Below are positions 19,018 to 30,800 of a stretch of DNA of 64,000 nt, piece after piece. This DNA is from Symbiodinium natans (taxonomy: Eukaryota > Sar > Dinophyceae > Suessiales > Symbiodiniaceae), in assembly GCA_905221605.1 (NCBI GenBank), contig CAJNDS010002741.1:233335-297334 (forward strand), written 5' to 3'. Under the pieces are notes generated by a model, which had not been told where the DNA came from, ran no database searches, and saw nothing but the letters and a program-made list of their open reading frames with translations. How positions within the stretch are numbered: the first letter of the stretch is position 1; every line of letters starts with the position of its first letter. A program made the translations under genes and the position numbers.

Positions 19018-22000
19018 GTTTAGGGTTTAGGGTTTAGGGTTTAGGGTTTAGGGTTCAGGGTTTAGGGTTCAGGGTTTAGGGTTCAGGATTCAGGGTTTAG
19101 GGTTTAGGGTTTTCTGCCGTTGCTGCTGGTGCTGCTGTTGGGTTTGCTAGTGGTACTTCTCTTGCTGCTGCACTGTTTCGGAAAGGTCAGCCTTCCATGT
19201 TCCAGTTCAGATTACTCCGATTTTTTCCCATTGCCCAGCTGCACTTTCTAACCAGAAGTCCTACATTCCTACATGAGCTTCCCAATAAATATGTAGTCCT
19301 TCGCAGGCCCGGTGTCAACAGCCTAGTTTGGAACACATGTTTGGGTTTCAGTTCCATGAAGCGAGTCAGTGCGGTGATGTACCGTGTACCCTCGCAACAT
19401 GTAGTCGTGTGTAGAAAGGTAGAGTTGCAATGCTTCCAAGGTGAATTCGGCCGCACCAGTCTGAGTCAACCCCAAACCCTAAACCCTAAACCCTAAACCC
19501 TAAACCCTGAACCCTAAACCCTAAACCCTAAACCCTAAACCCTAAACCCTAAACCCTAAACCCTAAACCCTAAACCTTAAACCCTAAACCCTAAACCCTA
19601 AACCCTGAACCCTGAACCCTGAACCCTGTGTAGCTTGACTGTTCACAATCCCCGGTGCGGCCCAGGAAGATCGTCGCCCATTCCCGTGCCGCCACTGCCT
19701 CTGGGCCAGCCACACCCTCCAGAGCCTCCGAAGCTCACAAGAGGAAAGACCAAAGAATCTGTGCACCCAGGTTGTACATTAAGCTGGGCTTGTGCGTTGT
19801 TTTGATGTTTTTGCGGAGGGGAGGGTTCTAGGGCTTAGGGCTTGGGGTTTAGGGTTTAGGATTTAGGGTCTTGGGTTGTGGGTGACCCAAAGCCCTCAAG
19901 AGCAGCACAGTCAATCGTTGCTCCACCTTCATGGTCTTGAAGCCGAAGACGGCCATGCAGACATCGACATGACGGGCATCAAGCTGAAACGTGGCAAGCA
20001 TGATGTGGGTAGTTTCCTACACCATGGTCCCCTTTAGGGTACCCATTACAAGCCGGCACCCTTTAAAAAGGGATACCCCAAAAAGGTATTATAATTAAGG
20101 AAACCACCCATTTACGGTAAGAGGTTGAAAGTTGGTGGAGTGCGACCAGCTTGACATGCTTTCGGAGGTAGAGGCGTTTGTTTCCAATTTAGGTTTCGGA
20201 TGCTTTAATGTTGGTTCTTCGTCATAGTGGGGTAACATTTTACATTTGTAAGGGTACTTACACTCAAAAAGGAATAGAAATGTAATTTTAACCCAACCAT
20301 GAACGAGAGTTGGGCTGCGTGTGCACCCCCTCCTCCCCCGCCCCCCCGCACCCTTATTCTCCAGCAGTAGGCCCTTCAGGATTCCCATTTAGGGTTTATA
20401 GGGTTTAGGGTTTAGGGTTTAGGGTTTAGGGTTTATAGGGTATAGGGTATAGGGTTTAGGGTTTAGGGTTTATAGGGTTCCTCCATTCTCTTCATTTCTA
20501 AGGTTTAGGCTTTAGGGTTTAGGGTTTAGGGTTCAGGGTTTAGGGTTTAGGGGTTTAGGGTTGACTTTTTTGGGGCTCCTAGGTAGGATAAGGGGGACCC
20601 TTAAAAGGGAGCCCTTCTTAACCCTCTTCTGGCTCTCTTAAGCAGGGACCCTATTCAGAGGATTTATATCCCCAAGGGTCCCGCTAAGTCTATCTCCTAG
20701 TTTTTCGAGAGCAACTGAGGAAAGCTCATGCCTGTTGGGAGCATGTGGAGGCGCGCAAAGGTTTAGGATTAAAAATGGCTGCAGCCGCCCATCATTCCTG
20801 CTTTGCAAGCAAGAGACATTCCCTATCCAACAGGCACTTGGCTGTGCTCCACGAATAAGTCTAGGTTCCGTTTCAAGACTGTCCCGGCATCTAAAGTTCT
20901 GGTTCCGTAGGCGAAGCAGCAGACAATCGCGAGCACACAGCGCTCCAAATCCCGTGCAGCGACGTCCGCGATACCATCAGTGACAGCGGACTCGGGGAAA
21001 GTGTCCATGAATGCAGGTTCTCCATGCCAGGCCAGCATGAGGGCGTGCATGCTTCATCCCAGTGGTAGTTTCCGAACTTTCTGGAGTTTTTTGGTGATGG
21101 CCTTCGTGACATACGATCTTCTGGTTATCCCGCTACGCGTGTTCACCCTCCCTACCTGGCTCTCTGATGGTCCTGGTCTTGGCTGGATTGTGATCGAGCT
21201 CTTTTGGGTCTGCGACTTCGTCCTCACATTCTTCACCGGCTACTACGACCAAGGCTTGCTGGTCCTAGATCCAGCCCGCGTTGCCCGCGCATATGCACGG
21301 ACCTGGATGCTCTTCGACCTTTCCGTCCTCGCAATGGAGCCTGTGCTCAGATTGGGTCAGGTTCTCCTGATAAACCCTAAACCCTAAACCCTAAACCCTA
21401 AACCCGAAACCCGAAACCCGAAACCCTAAGATCCGGGATGAACCGTGAACCCTAAGATCCTGCCCCTGCACAGCCTGCTTTGCTTCCCTGCGACTCGGAT
21501 GGCTCCCTTGGGCATCCCTGAACCTGAACGCTGCCGTTGACGGGAGGTTTAGGGTTTAGGGTTTGGGGTTTAGGGTTTAGGGTTTGGGGTTTGGGGTTGA
21601 GGGTTGAGGGTTTAGGGTTTAGGGTTTAGGGTTTAGGGTTTAGGCCTAGGAACCCTCGGCCCTAAACCCTAAACCCTTAGGATATACTGATCAACATCTT
21701 CGATGTTCTAACCGTGGATCAACCTGGCGAGTGGGGCATGGTCAAGATGCTTCGACTCCTGAGGCTCGCCAGGTGCAGAATTCAGGGTTTGGGTTTAGGG
21801 TTTAGGGTTTAGGGTTTAGGGTTTAGGGTTTAGGGTTTAGGGTTTAGGGTTTAGGGTTTAGGGTTTAGAGTTTAGGGTTTAGGGTTTAGGGTTTAGGGTT
21901 TAGGGTTTAGGGTTTAGGGTTTAGGGTTTAGGGTTTAGGCTTTAGGCTTTAGGCTTTAGGCTTTAGGTTTTATAAGGTTTATAAGATTTATAGGGTTTAC

Positions 22001-25000
22001 AAGGCTTAGGGTTCAGGATGGATGAGGGTTAGGGTTGAGGATGTAGGCTTTAGGCTGTAATCTCAGCGTCTTAGCGAAATCCTAAACCCAACGCTTGGAG
22101 GTCCCTGAGGTTCCCACACAGCCAACCGGCAAGAGTGGAATCTTGGGATGATCCCCCTTATGCTAACAGTCCTTAATAGGGATTCTAGTACCCCCTGTTA
22201 TAATCCCCCCTAACCCCTAAACCCCTAAACCCCTAAACCCCTAAACCCCTAAACCCCTAAACCCCTAAACCCCTAAACCCCTAAACCCCTAACCCCTAAA
22301 CCCCTAAACCCCTAAACCCCTAAACCCCTAAACCCCAACCCTAAACCCCTAAACCCTATCCCTAACCCCTAAACCCTAAACCCTAAACCCTAAACCCTAA
22401 ACCCCAAACCCTAAACCCTAAACCCTAAACCCTAAACCCTAAACCCTAAACCCTAAACCCCCAAACCCCCAAACCCCAAACCCTATATTATGGCCTGCTA
22501 GTACAAGGGGGGAGAATCCCAAGTGGAATTCCTTGGACAGGTTGGTGCGAATTCTGCGGGCGATCAAGCTGCGGCAGGGGTTTGTGGCCATGCAGCACCT
22601 TCTCCACTCGCCAGTTGCCTGCCTCCACTGGCATCCTTTGGCCTAAGCCCTAAACCAAACCCTAAACCCTAAACCCTAAACCCTAAACCCTAAACCCTAA
22701 ACCCTAAACCCTAAACCCTAAACCCTAAACCCTAAACCTTAAACTCATGATTCCGTTTTCGCATGAGATCCCGCGCACCCTGGGACCCTGTGATCGGCTT
22801 ATAGGTCGTCAAGACAAGTTCAGGATTGAATGCCCCCGGTACAATTCACAATGAAAGAATTCAGGTGCTCTTCAGTATGGGCGATTTTTTGGCTATAATC
22901 CCTTAAACAGCTTACGGGGTTGAAATTGGGGTTCTTAAGGCCGAATAGCCCATCCTGGCTTCACACTGAACGCCGATGTCGAAAACCGTAGAACTCTGCA
23001 GCTGAAGCTGCATGCCCCTGCTCAGGCAGCCAGCCTGTACATGAGTTTGGTCGCAAGCCTAAGCCAGCTTCTCGTGCAGAACCACTGGGTGGCGTGCGCT
23101 TGGTTTGGCGCCAGCCGGCAGCAGTTTCTGGGGGCGCGCCGAGTAACCTAGGCCTTGATCCCGACACCGAATGCCGAATACCCTATAGCCACGAAGCTCT
23201 GATTTGTAAACCCAGGGTTCTAAATAGGATCAAGAGAACTCTTTTAGGATCAACAACCCTTATTGAAAAGACCCCACCCAATAAGCGATTGGAAAGAACC
23301 GGATACATGCCAGCTTAGCATCATTAATTGCATCGCTGTCATTCAGTTCCCGTCTTCAGCCCTGCCACTAGTTTCCGCGAGCTACAGGACGAGTTTGTGC
23401 ATCCTGCTGTACAGTTGTCACGTAGCGGCCCCCGCCCCCCCCCCCTTGAGTTCAATAACAGCGTTCTTATCCTCGAGAGGCTCCAGGCACGTGCTTCTGA
23501 CTCATAAAAAGAAAGTTTTCGGTTTTGGGTATAGGGTTTAGGGGTTAGGTTTAGGGTCTAGGGTTTAGGGTTCTATGCTGTACCTGTACCCAGTGTTCCT
23601 CACCACGACGGTCTGTTCACAGGAAGTTCTTTTGATTCCTTGCCCGGTTGCTGGCAGTCTCAAGAATGCCGCAAACCTGAAGCCCCAAATAACAGAAAAC
23701 CTTCCCCCTCCCCCCACACGCACAAGGGTTAAGACACCCTAATATAGTTTTCCAAAGAGTAGGCTTTCCTTGTAACACGGACCCCGATAAGGCACCCCTA
23801 ATTTCGGAAACCCTAAATCCTAAACCCCAAACCCCAAACCCCAAACCCCAAACCCTAAACCCTTAACCCTAGACCCTAAACCCTCAACCCTAGACCCAGA
23901 CCCTAAAGCTGAACTCCTCATTTCACCAAAGTGCACGGAGCCAAGGCGACGTGGCTGAATGCTGAGAACTGGGTGATGGTAAGTGGACTTAACGAACAGG
24001 ATGCCGCTGAGCAATACTTGAATCTTGGTGCTGTAGTTTAATTCAGGTTTAAGGTTTAGGGTTTAGGGTTTAGGGCTGAGGGCTTCAGTGATTTTTAGGT
24101 TCGGGGGTTTAGGGGTTAGGGGGGTCACCGCTTGAAATGCGTCTTGCACGATGTTGAGTAAACCTCAGCCTTCTAGTCCCCAATATTGACATGCCCACTG
24201 CCCCCTTGCAACTAAATCGCAGGGTGTGAAGATTAACATGGTTTAGGGTTCAGGGTTTCGGGTTAGCGGTTCGGGTTGGGGAGTATGACTCCGAACTTCA
24301 AGAACTTCTTCTGCTGGCGCCCAGAAACGAGCTCAAGAAGCCAACTGAGGAGCTGTCTGATATGGGCATTTTGTCAGCTGGGAGTTGGCGAGAGCCCACT
24401 GCAGCCGACCAACAAGATCGAGATGGTTCTGTACCGTGGCATACCTTGGTAGCCCAGTGGTGCCCTTTTCCCATTTTTGGTTCAAGGTTACCTTGTACTA
24501 ACCTTATAAGGCAGGTTTGGTGTTTTGCGTTTCCCAAAGTGAGGTTTGACTGTTTCTTTAGCCCCCATGCTTTAATTACTTTGTCTGCAAACTCCATGGG
24601 AGACGGTTGAGGGCCTTCAAGGACCAGCCCGTTCGGTTTGCGCGTGTACATCCTATTAAGCCCTGAACCCTACACCCAACTTACTGTTGGTTAATGGTAG
24701 CAATAGTAGCTACTATCGGGTGGCTTCTCCAGCTACGATAGTAGTTCATCCTTTCATTCCCTATTAACCAACAGTAAGCCAAGAACCTTAAACCCCTATA
24801 GCGTGTGTGGACCAGGACGAATGCCGTTGCCTTCGTGTCACTCATCACAACGGCAACGCTCATCAGTACCATGAGCGGCCTGATTGCTGGCTTGCGCAAA
24901 CTCAGCGAAGACGAGTTTACCGAGTTCCGTTTATTGCGACATTTTTTACAGCAGTCCGACGTCCCGCATGACTTGAGCGAGAAGGTGACGCAGTTCCTGC

Positions 25001-27390
25001 AACATCAGTATGCAGCGACTTGGTTTAGATTGTCTCAGAAAACACTTGTCCTTCACACTCGGATGTGAGCCGCCCTAAGCTCAAAACCCTAACCTGCAAG
25101 CCCCTGTCTGATTCATACTTAGTAACCCGAGGAGCGGAAGCACGAACGAGCATTGGACATGCAAGTGCCCTTGCTCAAGCTCTTGTCTCGCCCAATGTTC
25201 CAGGACACTGGATTTGTTGTTTTTGAGGGTTTAGGGTTTAACTAGCGTTTAGGGCTTCGGGTTGCAGATGTTTTGCTGCGCCCAAGTTTTTGTTGTTGCA
25301 CCTGGTCCCCTTGCACATGCAGTTCCTGTCGCTGCAACGCTTTCGCTGTGCATCTTGTACATCCCATGTACAGCAGCTGAGAAGTTACTAGTTGCAGACC
25401 AGCCGAACCCTAAATCCAGCTCGGACCCACACCTTAACATTTCGTTGAGCAGGAACTTCAGTTCGAAAGGCATCGTTTGGCGCTGTGCAGAATTCGAGTC
25501 ATCCGAGTTTTGCTGCTGCCTGGATACTGTTGAGCCTGACTATTGGGCCTGGGGTAATCCCCAAAACCGGGGGCGTCCGGTTGCCCTAAACCCTGAACCC
25601 CAAACCCTAAACCCGAACCCCAAACTAAACCCCAAATGACTAAACCCTAAACCCTGAGCCCCAAACCCCTAAAGAGCTCAGGAGGCAGGATGAAGTTCAT
25701 TGCCTCCACACGCTGCACCGGATGCCTGGACAAAGGCTTTCTGCCAGGCTTGTCAGTTTCGGGGGTTTAGGGTTTAGGGTTTAGGGTTTAGGGTTTAGGG
25801 TTTAGGGTTTAGGGTTTAGGGTTTAGGGTTGAGAGTTCAGGGAGTGCTTTGGTCATGGTATTCTAGGCCCTCAGGACATCTGACGCTTTTCTTTATGGGG
25901 TCGAAGAAGGCCCTCTTGAAAAATGTAGGGTTTAGGGTTTAGGGTTTGGGGTTAGGGTTTAGGGTTTAGGGTTTATTCAGCCTTGAAGAAGGCCTTCTTG
26001 AAAAACATACTTTCAGCCTTGGCCCTTTCAGCCTTAGCCCTAAACAAGTAGGTTGTTGTTTTTTTCAGACATCTTGTATTCTCCTTGTTTCGGTTATAAG
26101 GGGCCCTTTATAACAAACATATTTTGTCAGAGGGCTTAAAGGCCAACCCAGCTAAACTTTTCATCTCTGCACCAGAGGGGTTTAAGGTTGTTGTCCCAAG
26201 AAAGGACCATAGCTCAGAGTCCCGACCATGCAGCATTGAACCTTAAGACCGGGATGCTGCAGCATGCATTGTTGCGGGGCCTAGGGTTTAGGAGTTTAGT
26301 GCCTGCATCTTCACTCCCACAAAGCAGCTTCAGAGAACTTCGTCTGGGCCCTTCGGCATTCAATTTCACTATTGGGGGCATGAGGTTTCTCTTTTGTTTT
26401 TTTTTTTTCTTCTCTCTCTCTCTCTCGCTTTCTGCCATGCAAATGTCTTGTTCATATAATGTGCTCAGTCAGGTGTGTGTGTGTGTGTGTGTGTGCGCGT
26501 GTGCGATTGTGTGTGCATGTGTGTCTCGGCTGTAGCCAGGGATTGCAATGGCTTCTTTCGCCATCGGAAAAACTTTACAAGAGCTTACCCAACTCAACCC
26601 TAAACCCTACACCCGAAACCCTCAACTCTAAACCCTAAACCCTAAACCCTAAACCCTGAACCGCCCATTTTCGACCCTTTCGCCAAGGATGGCCACCGAT
26701 AGCTTATGCATCACAGTGGCAGCAGCGGGGGATGTGATATTTCTCAGTGGCCACGTTGCAACATCGGCGCACCTGAAGATCAGGGGCCTCGCATGCTACT
26801 TCAAGGAGGGCATCTAACCCTGAACGCCGAATACCTTTCAAACCCTAAACCCTCAACCCTCAACCCCAAACACTAAACCCTAAACCCTAGACCCTAAACT
26901 TTTAAACCCTAATTAGACCCTAAACCCTCAGTAGGGTTTTGGGGGGTAGCGGGTAAGGATAGCCGGGATGGTGTAGGGTAGCTACTGTTTAGTCGATCCC
27001 AGGAGAGCAATGCGTGATCTCATCGCTTTCCGCGCTTGCCTTTTGCAAGAAGAAACCCCTAACCCCCTAAACCCTAAACCCAAAACCCAAAACCCAAAAC
27101 CCAAAACCCTAAACCCTAAACCCTAAACCCTAAACCCTAAACCCTAAACCCTAAACCCTAAACCCTAAACCCTAAACCCTAAACCCTAAACCCTAAACCC
27201 TAAACCCCAATTCCTACATCGTGCAGGAGGGGGATGAACCGGAAGATGTTACCGATCACACGCGATGGGTAGCGGAAATGTGCCTCTGGGTGATCTGGCC
27301 GCCAAATGGGGGGGGGCTTTCCCCAAATTAGGGTTTAGGGTTTAGGGTTTAGGGTTTAGCGTTTAGGGTACCTTATTGCAGGAATCCTTT

Positions 27391-27421
<31 letters not shown>

Positions 27422-29650
27422 GGGGCGGTCTGTATTAAGGGTCCCATAGTTTCGTAAACCCCCAGTTGGGGGATTTTCCCTAATTAGGGTACCTGCTTTG
27501 GCGTCCTTGTCAGTGTACAGTTGGGTTGTTTTAACTTCTGTTTCGGGTCTGTAAGGTGTATCCCTACTCCGGGACATTCCCAAATTTGCAGTTCTTTGTT
27601 TAAGCTGGCATCCCTTGTAAGCTCAACTAAACAAAACGGGCACCTTTCGTATTCGCAAGGCACTACCCAGAGGATCCAAAAAGTAGAGCCCCCGAATCGG
27701 ACTCGTACCCTATACTGCTCTTAGGTCATTCTAGGTATAGTGTTTAGGGTTTAGGGTTTAGGGTTTCGGGTTTAGGGTTTATAGGGTCTAGGGTTTAGGG
27801 TTTAGGGTCTAGGGTTCAGGGTTTAGGGATCTACTTTTTGGATCCTCCCAAAGGGTCTGGGTAGCAGAGTTCAGCCCGCGGAAGCCCCGCAAAGCAGTTT
27901 GTGGCCTCAAGCCCTTGGGAGCTCTGCTCACGCGGTGTTCTCCTGCGCCTGAGAGCTTTCCCCCCCCCCCCCCCCTCTCCCGAAAGAGGGTAAGCCCTAA
28001 ACTCTAAACACTCAACCCTAGAAACCCTAGAAACCCTAAACACCCTATAAACCCTATAAACACTATAAACCCTAAACACCCTAAACACCCTAAACACCCT
28101 AAACACCCTAAACACCCTAAACACCCTAAACACCCTAAACACCCTAAGCACCCTAAACACCCTAGACACCCTAAACACCCTGAACACCCTAAACACCCTA
28201 AACACCCTAAACACCCTAAACACCCTAAACCACCCTAAACCACCCTAAACCACCCTAAACCACCCTAAACCCTAAACCCTAAACCCTAAACCACCCTAAA
28301 CCCTGAACCTCGGGGTACCCCCCCTGCCATTTGCAACCGTGTGGCTTCTGAGGCACCCTGGGTACACATGGGCGACCTCGAGGCGCCCTGAAAGCTCAAA
28401 GTCTAGAGGGGTTTAGGGTTTAGGGTTTAGGGTTTAGGGTTTAGGGTTTAGGGTTTAGGGTTTAGGGTTTAGGGTTTAGATTTAGCGAATAGGCTGGGGA
28501 GTCTTACCTGTTCTTCTGTTTCGGCCTTGAACCCTCTGAACCCTTGGCGCTCCCGTGAAGAGAGGCACGGAGCACGGCACAGTTTTTGAGTTTGGATGCG
28601 GCTGCCTTCTGTTCCTCTCTGAGCCACGACGCCTCCACGCGGCAGGCTGGAATGAACGTGCCAGGAAGGTCTCCGAAGAACCCTAAACCCTAAATCCCAA
28701 CCCCAAACCCTAAACCCGAAACCCGAAGCCCTAAACCCTAAACCCTAAACCCTAACATGAAAGTTGCATTCAGGGAGTGTAGCTCTCCTTGCTGGTCTTT
28801 GTGTTCTTCGGACGCGAGGTGTGGGGTTTTCAGGGTCTACCTCGCCAGCTAGCGCTTCGGGCTTGCGAGCGAGAGAATGGGATGTTCCCCCTGGTACTAA
28901 CAGTCATTCGTAGGGATTCTAGTACCCCCTATGAGAATCCCTATTAAGGACTGTTAGTACAAGGGGGAACATCCCAAACTTCGGGGGTCTTAGGGCCTTG
29001 TTATCAAAGTTCAAAGCCGCTTGCGGCCAACGACGGCTCGCAGGCTGCGTGCGACTATGCCCGGGAATTCTTGGACCAAGTCCAGAAGCAAGGCGGGCCA
29101 TGGCGTTCGCACTCGAAGAAGGGATTCTTCCAGAGAAAATTTCCCTGGAATCTTCATCCCCTTGGCTTGATTGAGACTTAAGCCCTAAAGACATAAGTGC
29201 CGAGTGCGATTCCCAGGCGTGCTGAGCGACATCTTCGTGGACGAGGACGCTTGGTCTCTCAACCACAAGCCACGCCTTACGGGCGTTGAATCCCAGAAGC
29301 CTTGAACCATCATTGGGTGTGAGGGCCTTCGAACCCCTGACGATTGTGCTCGATATGCGTAGTTCTCTACATCGGGATCCCCTTCTTGGGGGTCCTTCTT
29401 ATAAGAGTGCCTTATCAAGATAGGGGACCCTCAAGAAGGCAGCCCAATGTACAGAACTACCCATGTTCTTCCTCTGCACGCTCCGCGCGTCCAGGAGGGT
29501 GAGCTGGATTCAGTACTCACGGAGGAGGAGCCCCTGGATGGCCTGCTACCGGCACCTGTCCGACCTCTGATTGCGCCGGTGAGGCGCTTCTTGAAGAAGC
29601 ATCGCACGCGGACGGGGGACCGCCTGCGCCAAGTTCTTCCAGCGTCATGA
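18263..29650 (+). CDS. Channel gene 2: second tandem paralog
   Basis: Exons: 18263-18395, 18693-18759, 18928-19017, 19666-19762, 19911-19985, 20720-20750, 20911-21336, 21681-21763, 22541-22613, 23026-23109, 23946-24019, 24350-24430, 24816-25014, 25132-25203, 25453-25511, 25682-25723, 26688-26805, 27227-27289, 28353-28382, 28565-28645, 29044-29092, 29217-29245, 29495-29650. The architecture is that of gene 1. S6/C-linker is one unbroken exon here, but exon 1 is split by two introners. The start is 2.26 kb after the stop of gene 1 on the same strand. The similarity pattern is mosaic: exon 5 is close to gene 1, exon 10 is close to gene 3. Confidence 0.85.
18400..18692 (+). mobile_element. Introner family 1 (gene 2 exon 1, first)
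   Basis: Begins CTTGGCAGGCCAGTGGTACC and ends GGGCTACCAAG, flanked by GAGT on both sides. The intron is 18396-18692, GA-AG. Its 3' part holds a CCCTAAA array (about 18600-18675). Confidence 0.85.
18764..18927 (+). mobile_element. Introner family 1 (gene 2 exon 1, second)
   Basis: CTTGGCAGTTCAGTGGTACC ... GGTTACTGGGCTACCAAG with GAGA duplicated (18760-18763, 18928-18931). The intron is GA-AG. A CCCTAAA array is embedded between GGGTGCC and GGTTACTGG. Confidence 0.85.
20006..20108 (+). mobile_element. Family 7-like element in gene 2 intron 3
   Basis: GTGGGTAGTTTCCTACACCA ... AATTAAGGAAACCACCC; internal GGTACCC and AAAAAGGG arms. Confidence 0.65.
20911..21336 (+). CDS. Gene 2 exon 5: S1-S3
   Basis: 142 codons: LHPSGSFRTFWSFLVMAF, S1 through TYDLLVIPLRVF, S2 through GWIVIELFWVCDFVLTFF, and TGYYDQG to S3 (ARTWMLFDLSVLAM). 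It starts just after an in-frame TAG at the acceptor (CCGTAG|GCG) and ends at a GA donor. About 96 bases covering TGYYDQG to FDLSV differ from gene 1 at only a few sites. Confidence 0.85.
21781..21975 (+). repeat. TTTAGGG array in gene 2 intron 6
   Basis: About 25 units, followed by a homogenised TTTAGGC variant block (21940-21965), starting within 20 bases of exon 6. Confidence 0.9.
22142..22523 (+). mobile_element. Family 2 element holding a CCCCTAAA array, gene 2 intron 6
   Basis: Ends CTTGGGATGATCCCC and GAATCCCAAG. TGGAAT is repeated on both sides (22136-22141, 22524-22529). About 290 bases of CCCCTAAA/CCCTAAA repeat occupy the interior. Confidence 0.75.
22207..22475 (-). repeat. CCCCTAAA (8-base) array inside a family 2 element
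   Basis: The first half is an 8-base unit CCCCTAAA, the second half the standard 7-base CCCTAAA. Confidence 0.9.
24350..24430 (+). CDS. Gene 2 exon 10: pore region
   Basis: Encodes SCLIWAFCQLGVGESPLQPT, then NKIEMVL. The filter position reads GVGE instead of GYG. The downstream intron (24431-24815) carries a truncated introner-like element (from 24445) and a separate inverted-repeat element (24680-24778). Confidence 0.8.
24445..24560 (+). mobile_element. Introner family 1, 3'-truncated (gene 2 intron 10)
   Basis: CTTGGTAGCCCAGTGGTGCC and the internal TTTTTGGTTCAAGG are present, but no matching right end was found. It lies 14 bases inside an existing intron and does not define its splice sites. 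Confidence 0.6.
24680..24778 (+). mobile_element. Inverted-repeat element family 6, CCAA duplication
   Basis: CTTACTGTTGGTTAATGGTA ... TTAACCAACAGTAAG, with CCAA at 24676-24679 and 24779-24782. In gene 2 intron 10. Confidence 0.8.
24816..25014 (+). CDS. Gene 2 exon 11/12: uninterrupted S6 and C-linker
   Basis: 199 bases: TNAVAFVSLITTATLISTMS, then GLIAGLRKLSEDEFTEFRLL and DVPHDLSEKVTQFLQHQYA. This is the intron-free reference for the insertions seen in gene 1 (one) and gene 3 (three) in the same stretch. It ends at a GC donor. Confidence 0.85.
26473..26522 (+). repeat. TG dinucleotide microsatellite
   Basis: GTGTGTG run preceded by a TC-rich run (26412-26430), in gene 2 intron 15. Confidence 0.9.
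26688..26805 (+). CDS. Gene 2 exon 16: CNBD-like core
   Basis: MATDSLCITVAAAGDVIFLS, then GHVATSAHLKIRGLACYFK; the length equals genes 1 and 3. GA donor, with GA again after the acceptor at 27227. Confidence 0.8.
27083..27208 (-). repeat. CCCTAAA array in gene 2 intron 16
   Basis: About 17 units, first CCCAAAA variants then perfect repeats, ending about 20 bases before exon 17. Confidence 0.9.
28040..28310 (-). repeat. CCCTAAACA and CCCTAAACCA variant array
   Basis: A 9-base unit (CCCTAAACA) repeated about 17 times, then a 10-base unit (CCCTAAACCA), in gene 2 intron 17. It encodes the artificial FRVFRV ORF on the minus strand. Confidence 0.9.
28877..28977 (+). mobile_element. Family 2 element in gene 2 intron 19
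   Basis: TGGGATGTTCCCCCTGGTAC ... GGGGGAACATCCCAA, intact hairpin-like copy of about 100 bases. Confidence 0.8.
29355..29460 (+). mobile_element. Family 7 element in gene 2 intron 21
   Basis: CGTAGTTCTCTACATCGGG ... CCAATGTACAGAACTACCC; the interior has GGGGGTCCTTCTTATAAG. Confidence 0.7.
29495..29650 (+). CDS. Gene 2 terminal exon
   Basis: Begins after GTCCAG and encodes EGELDSVLTEEEPLDGLLPA, then PVRPLIAPVRRFLKKHRT and ends RLRQVLPAS-stop. It is 156 bases, as in gene 1. An inverted-repeat element (29355-29460) occupies much of the preceding intron. Confidence 0.85.
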   Translation, partial: EGELDSVLTEEEPLDGLLPAPVRPLIAPVRRFLKKHRTRTGDRLRQVLPAS

Positions 29651-29700
29651 GGTGGCAGGAAATTTCCGGAAAGTGCGAAGAAACAGCAGGGTCCCGAGTT

Positions 29701-29808
29701 AATATAGGGGTCGGAATGACAACTAACAATATTCCTCTATGGTCCCTTTGTACTATACTACAATGACCCCCAAAACCGTATTCTAATCATTATTCAGGCC
29801 CCTATATT
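29701..29808 (+). mobile_element. Inverted-repeat element family 3 after gene 2
   Basis: AATATAGGGGTCGGAATGAC ... TTCAGGCCCCTATATT; the internal core reads ACCCCCAAAACC. Related copies lie near 11390, 30571, 38490, 47321, 56700 and 62490. Confidence 0.75.
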
Positions 29809-30570
29809 TCTTGGACCTGTTTTAAGAGGAGGTACGCCCCTCTCTGACAAGGACTGGCAGAGTCGGAGTAAGGTAGTTCTGGTGACTTTCTGTCCAGTCC
29901 TGGGCTGTGCCGCGGGCCTAGAACTCCAGAATTCGTAGCCCTAATGTTTAGGGTTTAGGGTTTAGCCAATACTATTCTTGTTTTTTTTTAAATTGTTCTT
30001 CTCATTCCTAGAAATTCTCATTATTACTGGACCCCGAACCCCCTGACTGCTGAATCGGAGACGGTCCTGCAAGAGTGGCCAGCTGCATTTTGCAAGTTTC
30101 ACACGCGGGATTCAAGCCTGGCTTCTTTCGGATGTCGCTCATTGATGAATGCTTTAGGACAAGTTTAAGGTTTAGGGTTCTCCTAAACCCTTAACCCTGC
30201 ACCCTCAACCCTAAAGCCAAAAACCCTACACACCAGCTTAGGGTTTCGGGTTGAGGGCTTCGAGCTTAGGGATTATGGGGTTTTGGACTCGACTCGTCGG
30301 GTTTTAGTGCCAGCGGCCTCAGTACGCTTCATGAAGAATAGCAATATTGTACTAGTATTATTGATATGAATAAAGCTATTCATATTATTTGATAACATTA
30401 ATAAGCAAAATATCATGAATATTCTTCATCTAATTAATTTTCTTCACATTCTTCATATTCGTAACATTATTAATATTCGTACTGTGAATATTAGTAATAA
30501 GCATCATTTGGAGCATGTTTAGACCCCGGGCCTGGAACCCCCCCCCCCCCCCCCAAAGGGGAAGACTTAC

Positions 30571-30800
30571 TGTAGAGGTCGGAATAATTACTACTATTAT
30601 TCCCTTATGGCCCCTACAGAATTCTACTATATATACCCCCCAAAACCCTGTTCTTACTATTATTCCCTTATGGCCCCTACATAATCTACTATATATAACC
30701 CCCAAAACCCTATTCTGATTATTCAGACACCTATTCTACTATATATATAGATATATAACCCCCAAAACCCTATTCTAATTATTCATCAGGCACCCACAGA
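30571..30800 (+). mobile_element. Tandem nest of family 3 fragments
   Basis: TGTAGAGGTCGGAATAATTA, then the motif ACTATATATA..CCCCCAAAACCCT occurs three times at about 70-base spacing, ending TTCATCAGGCACCC. Confidence 0.65.

Noticed and set aside
27831-28223. Minus-strand 130-aa ORF made of FRV repeats
   Set aside because: It is the translation of a CCCTAAACA repeat array; no stop because the 9-base unit keeps the frame.
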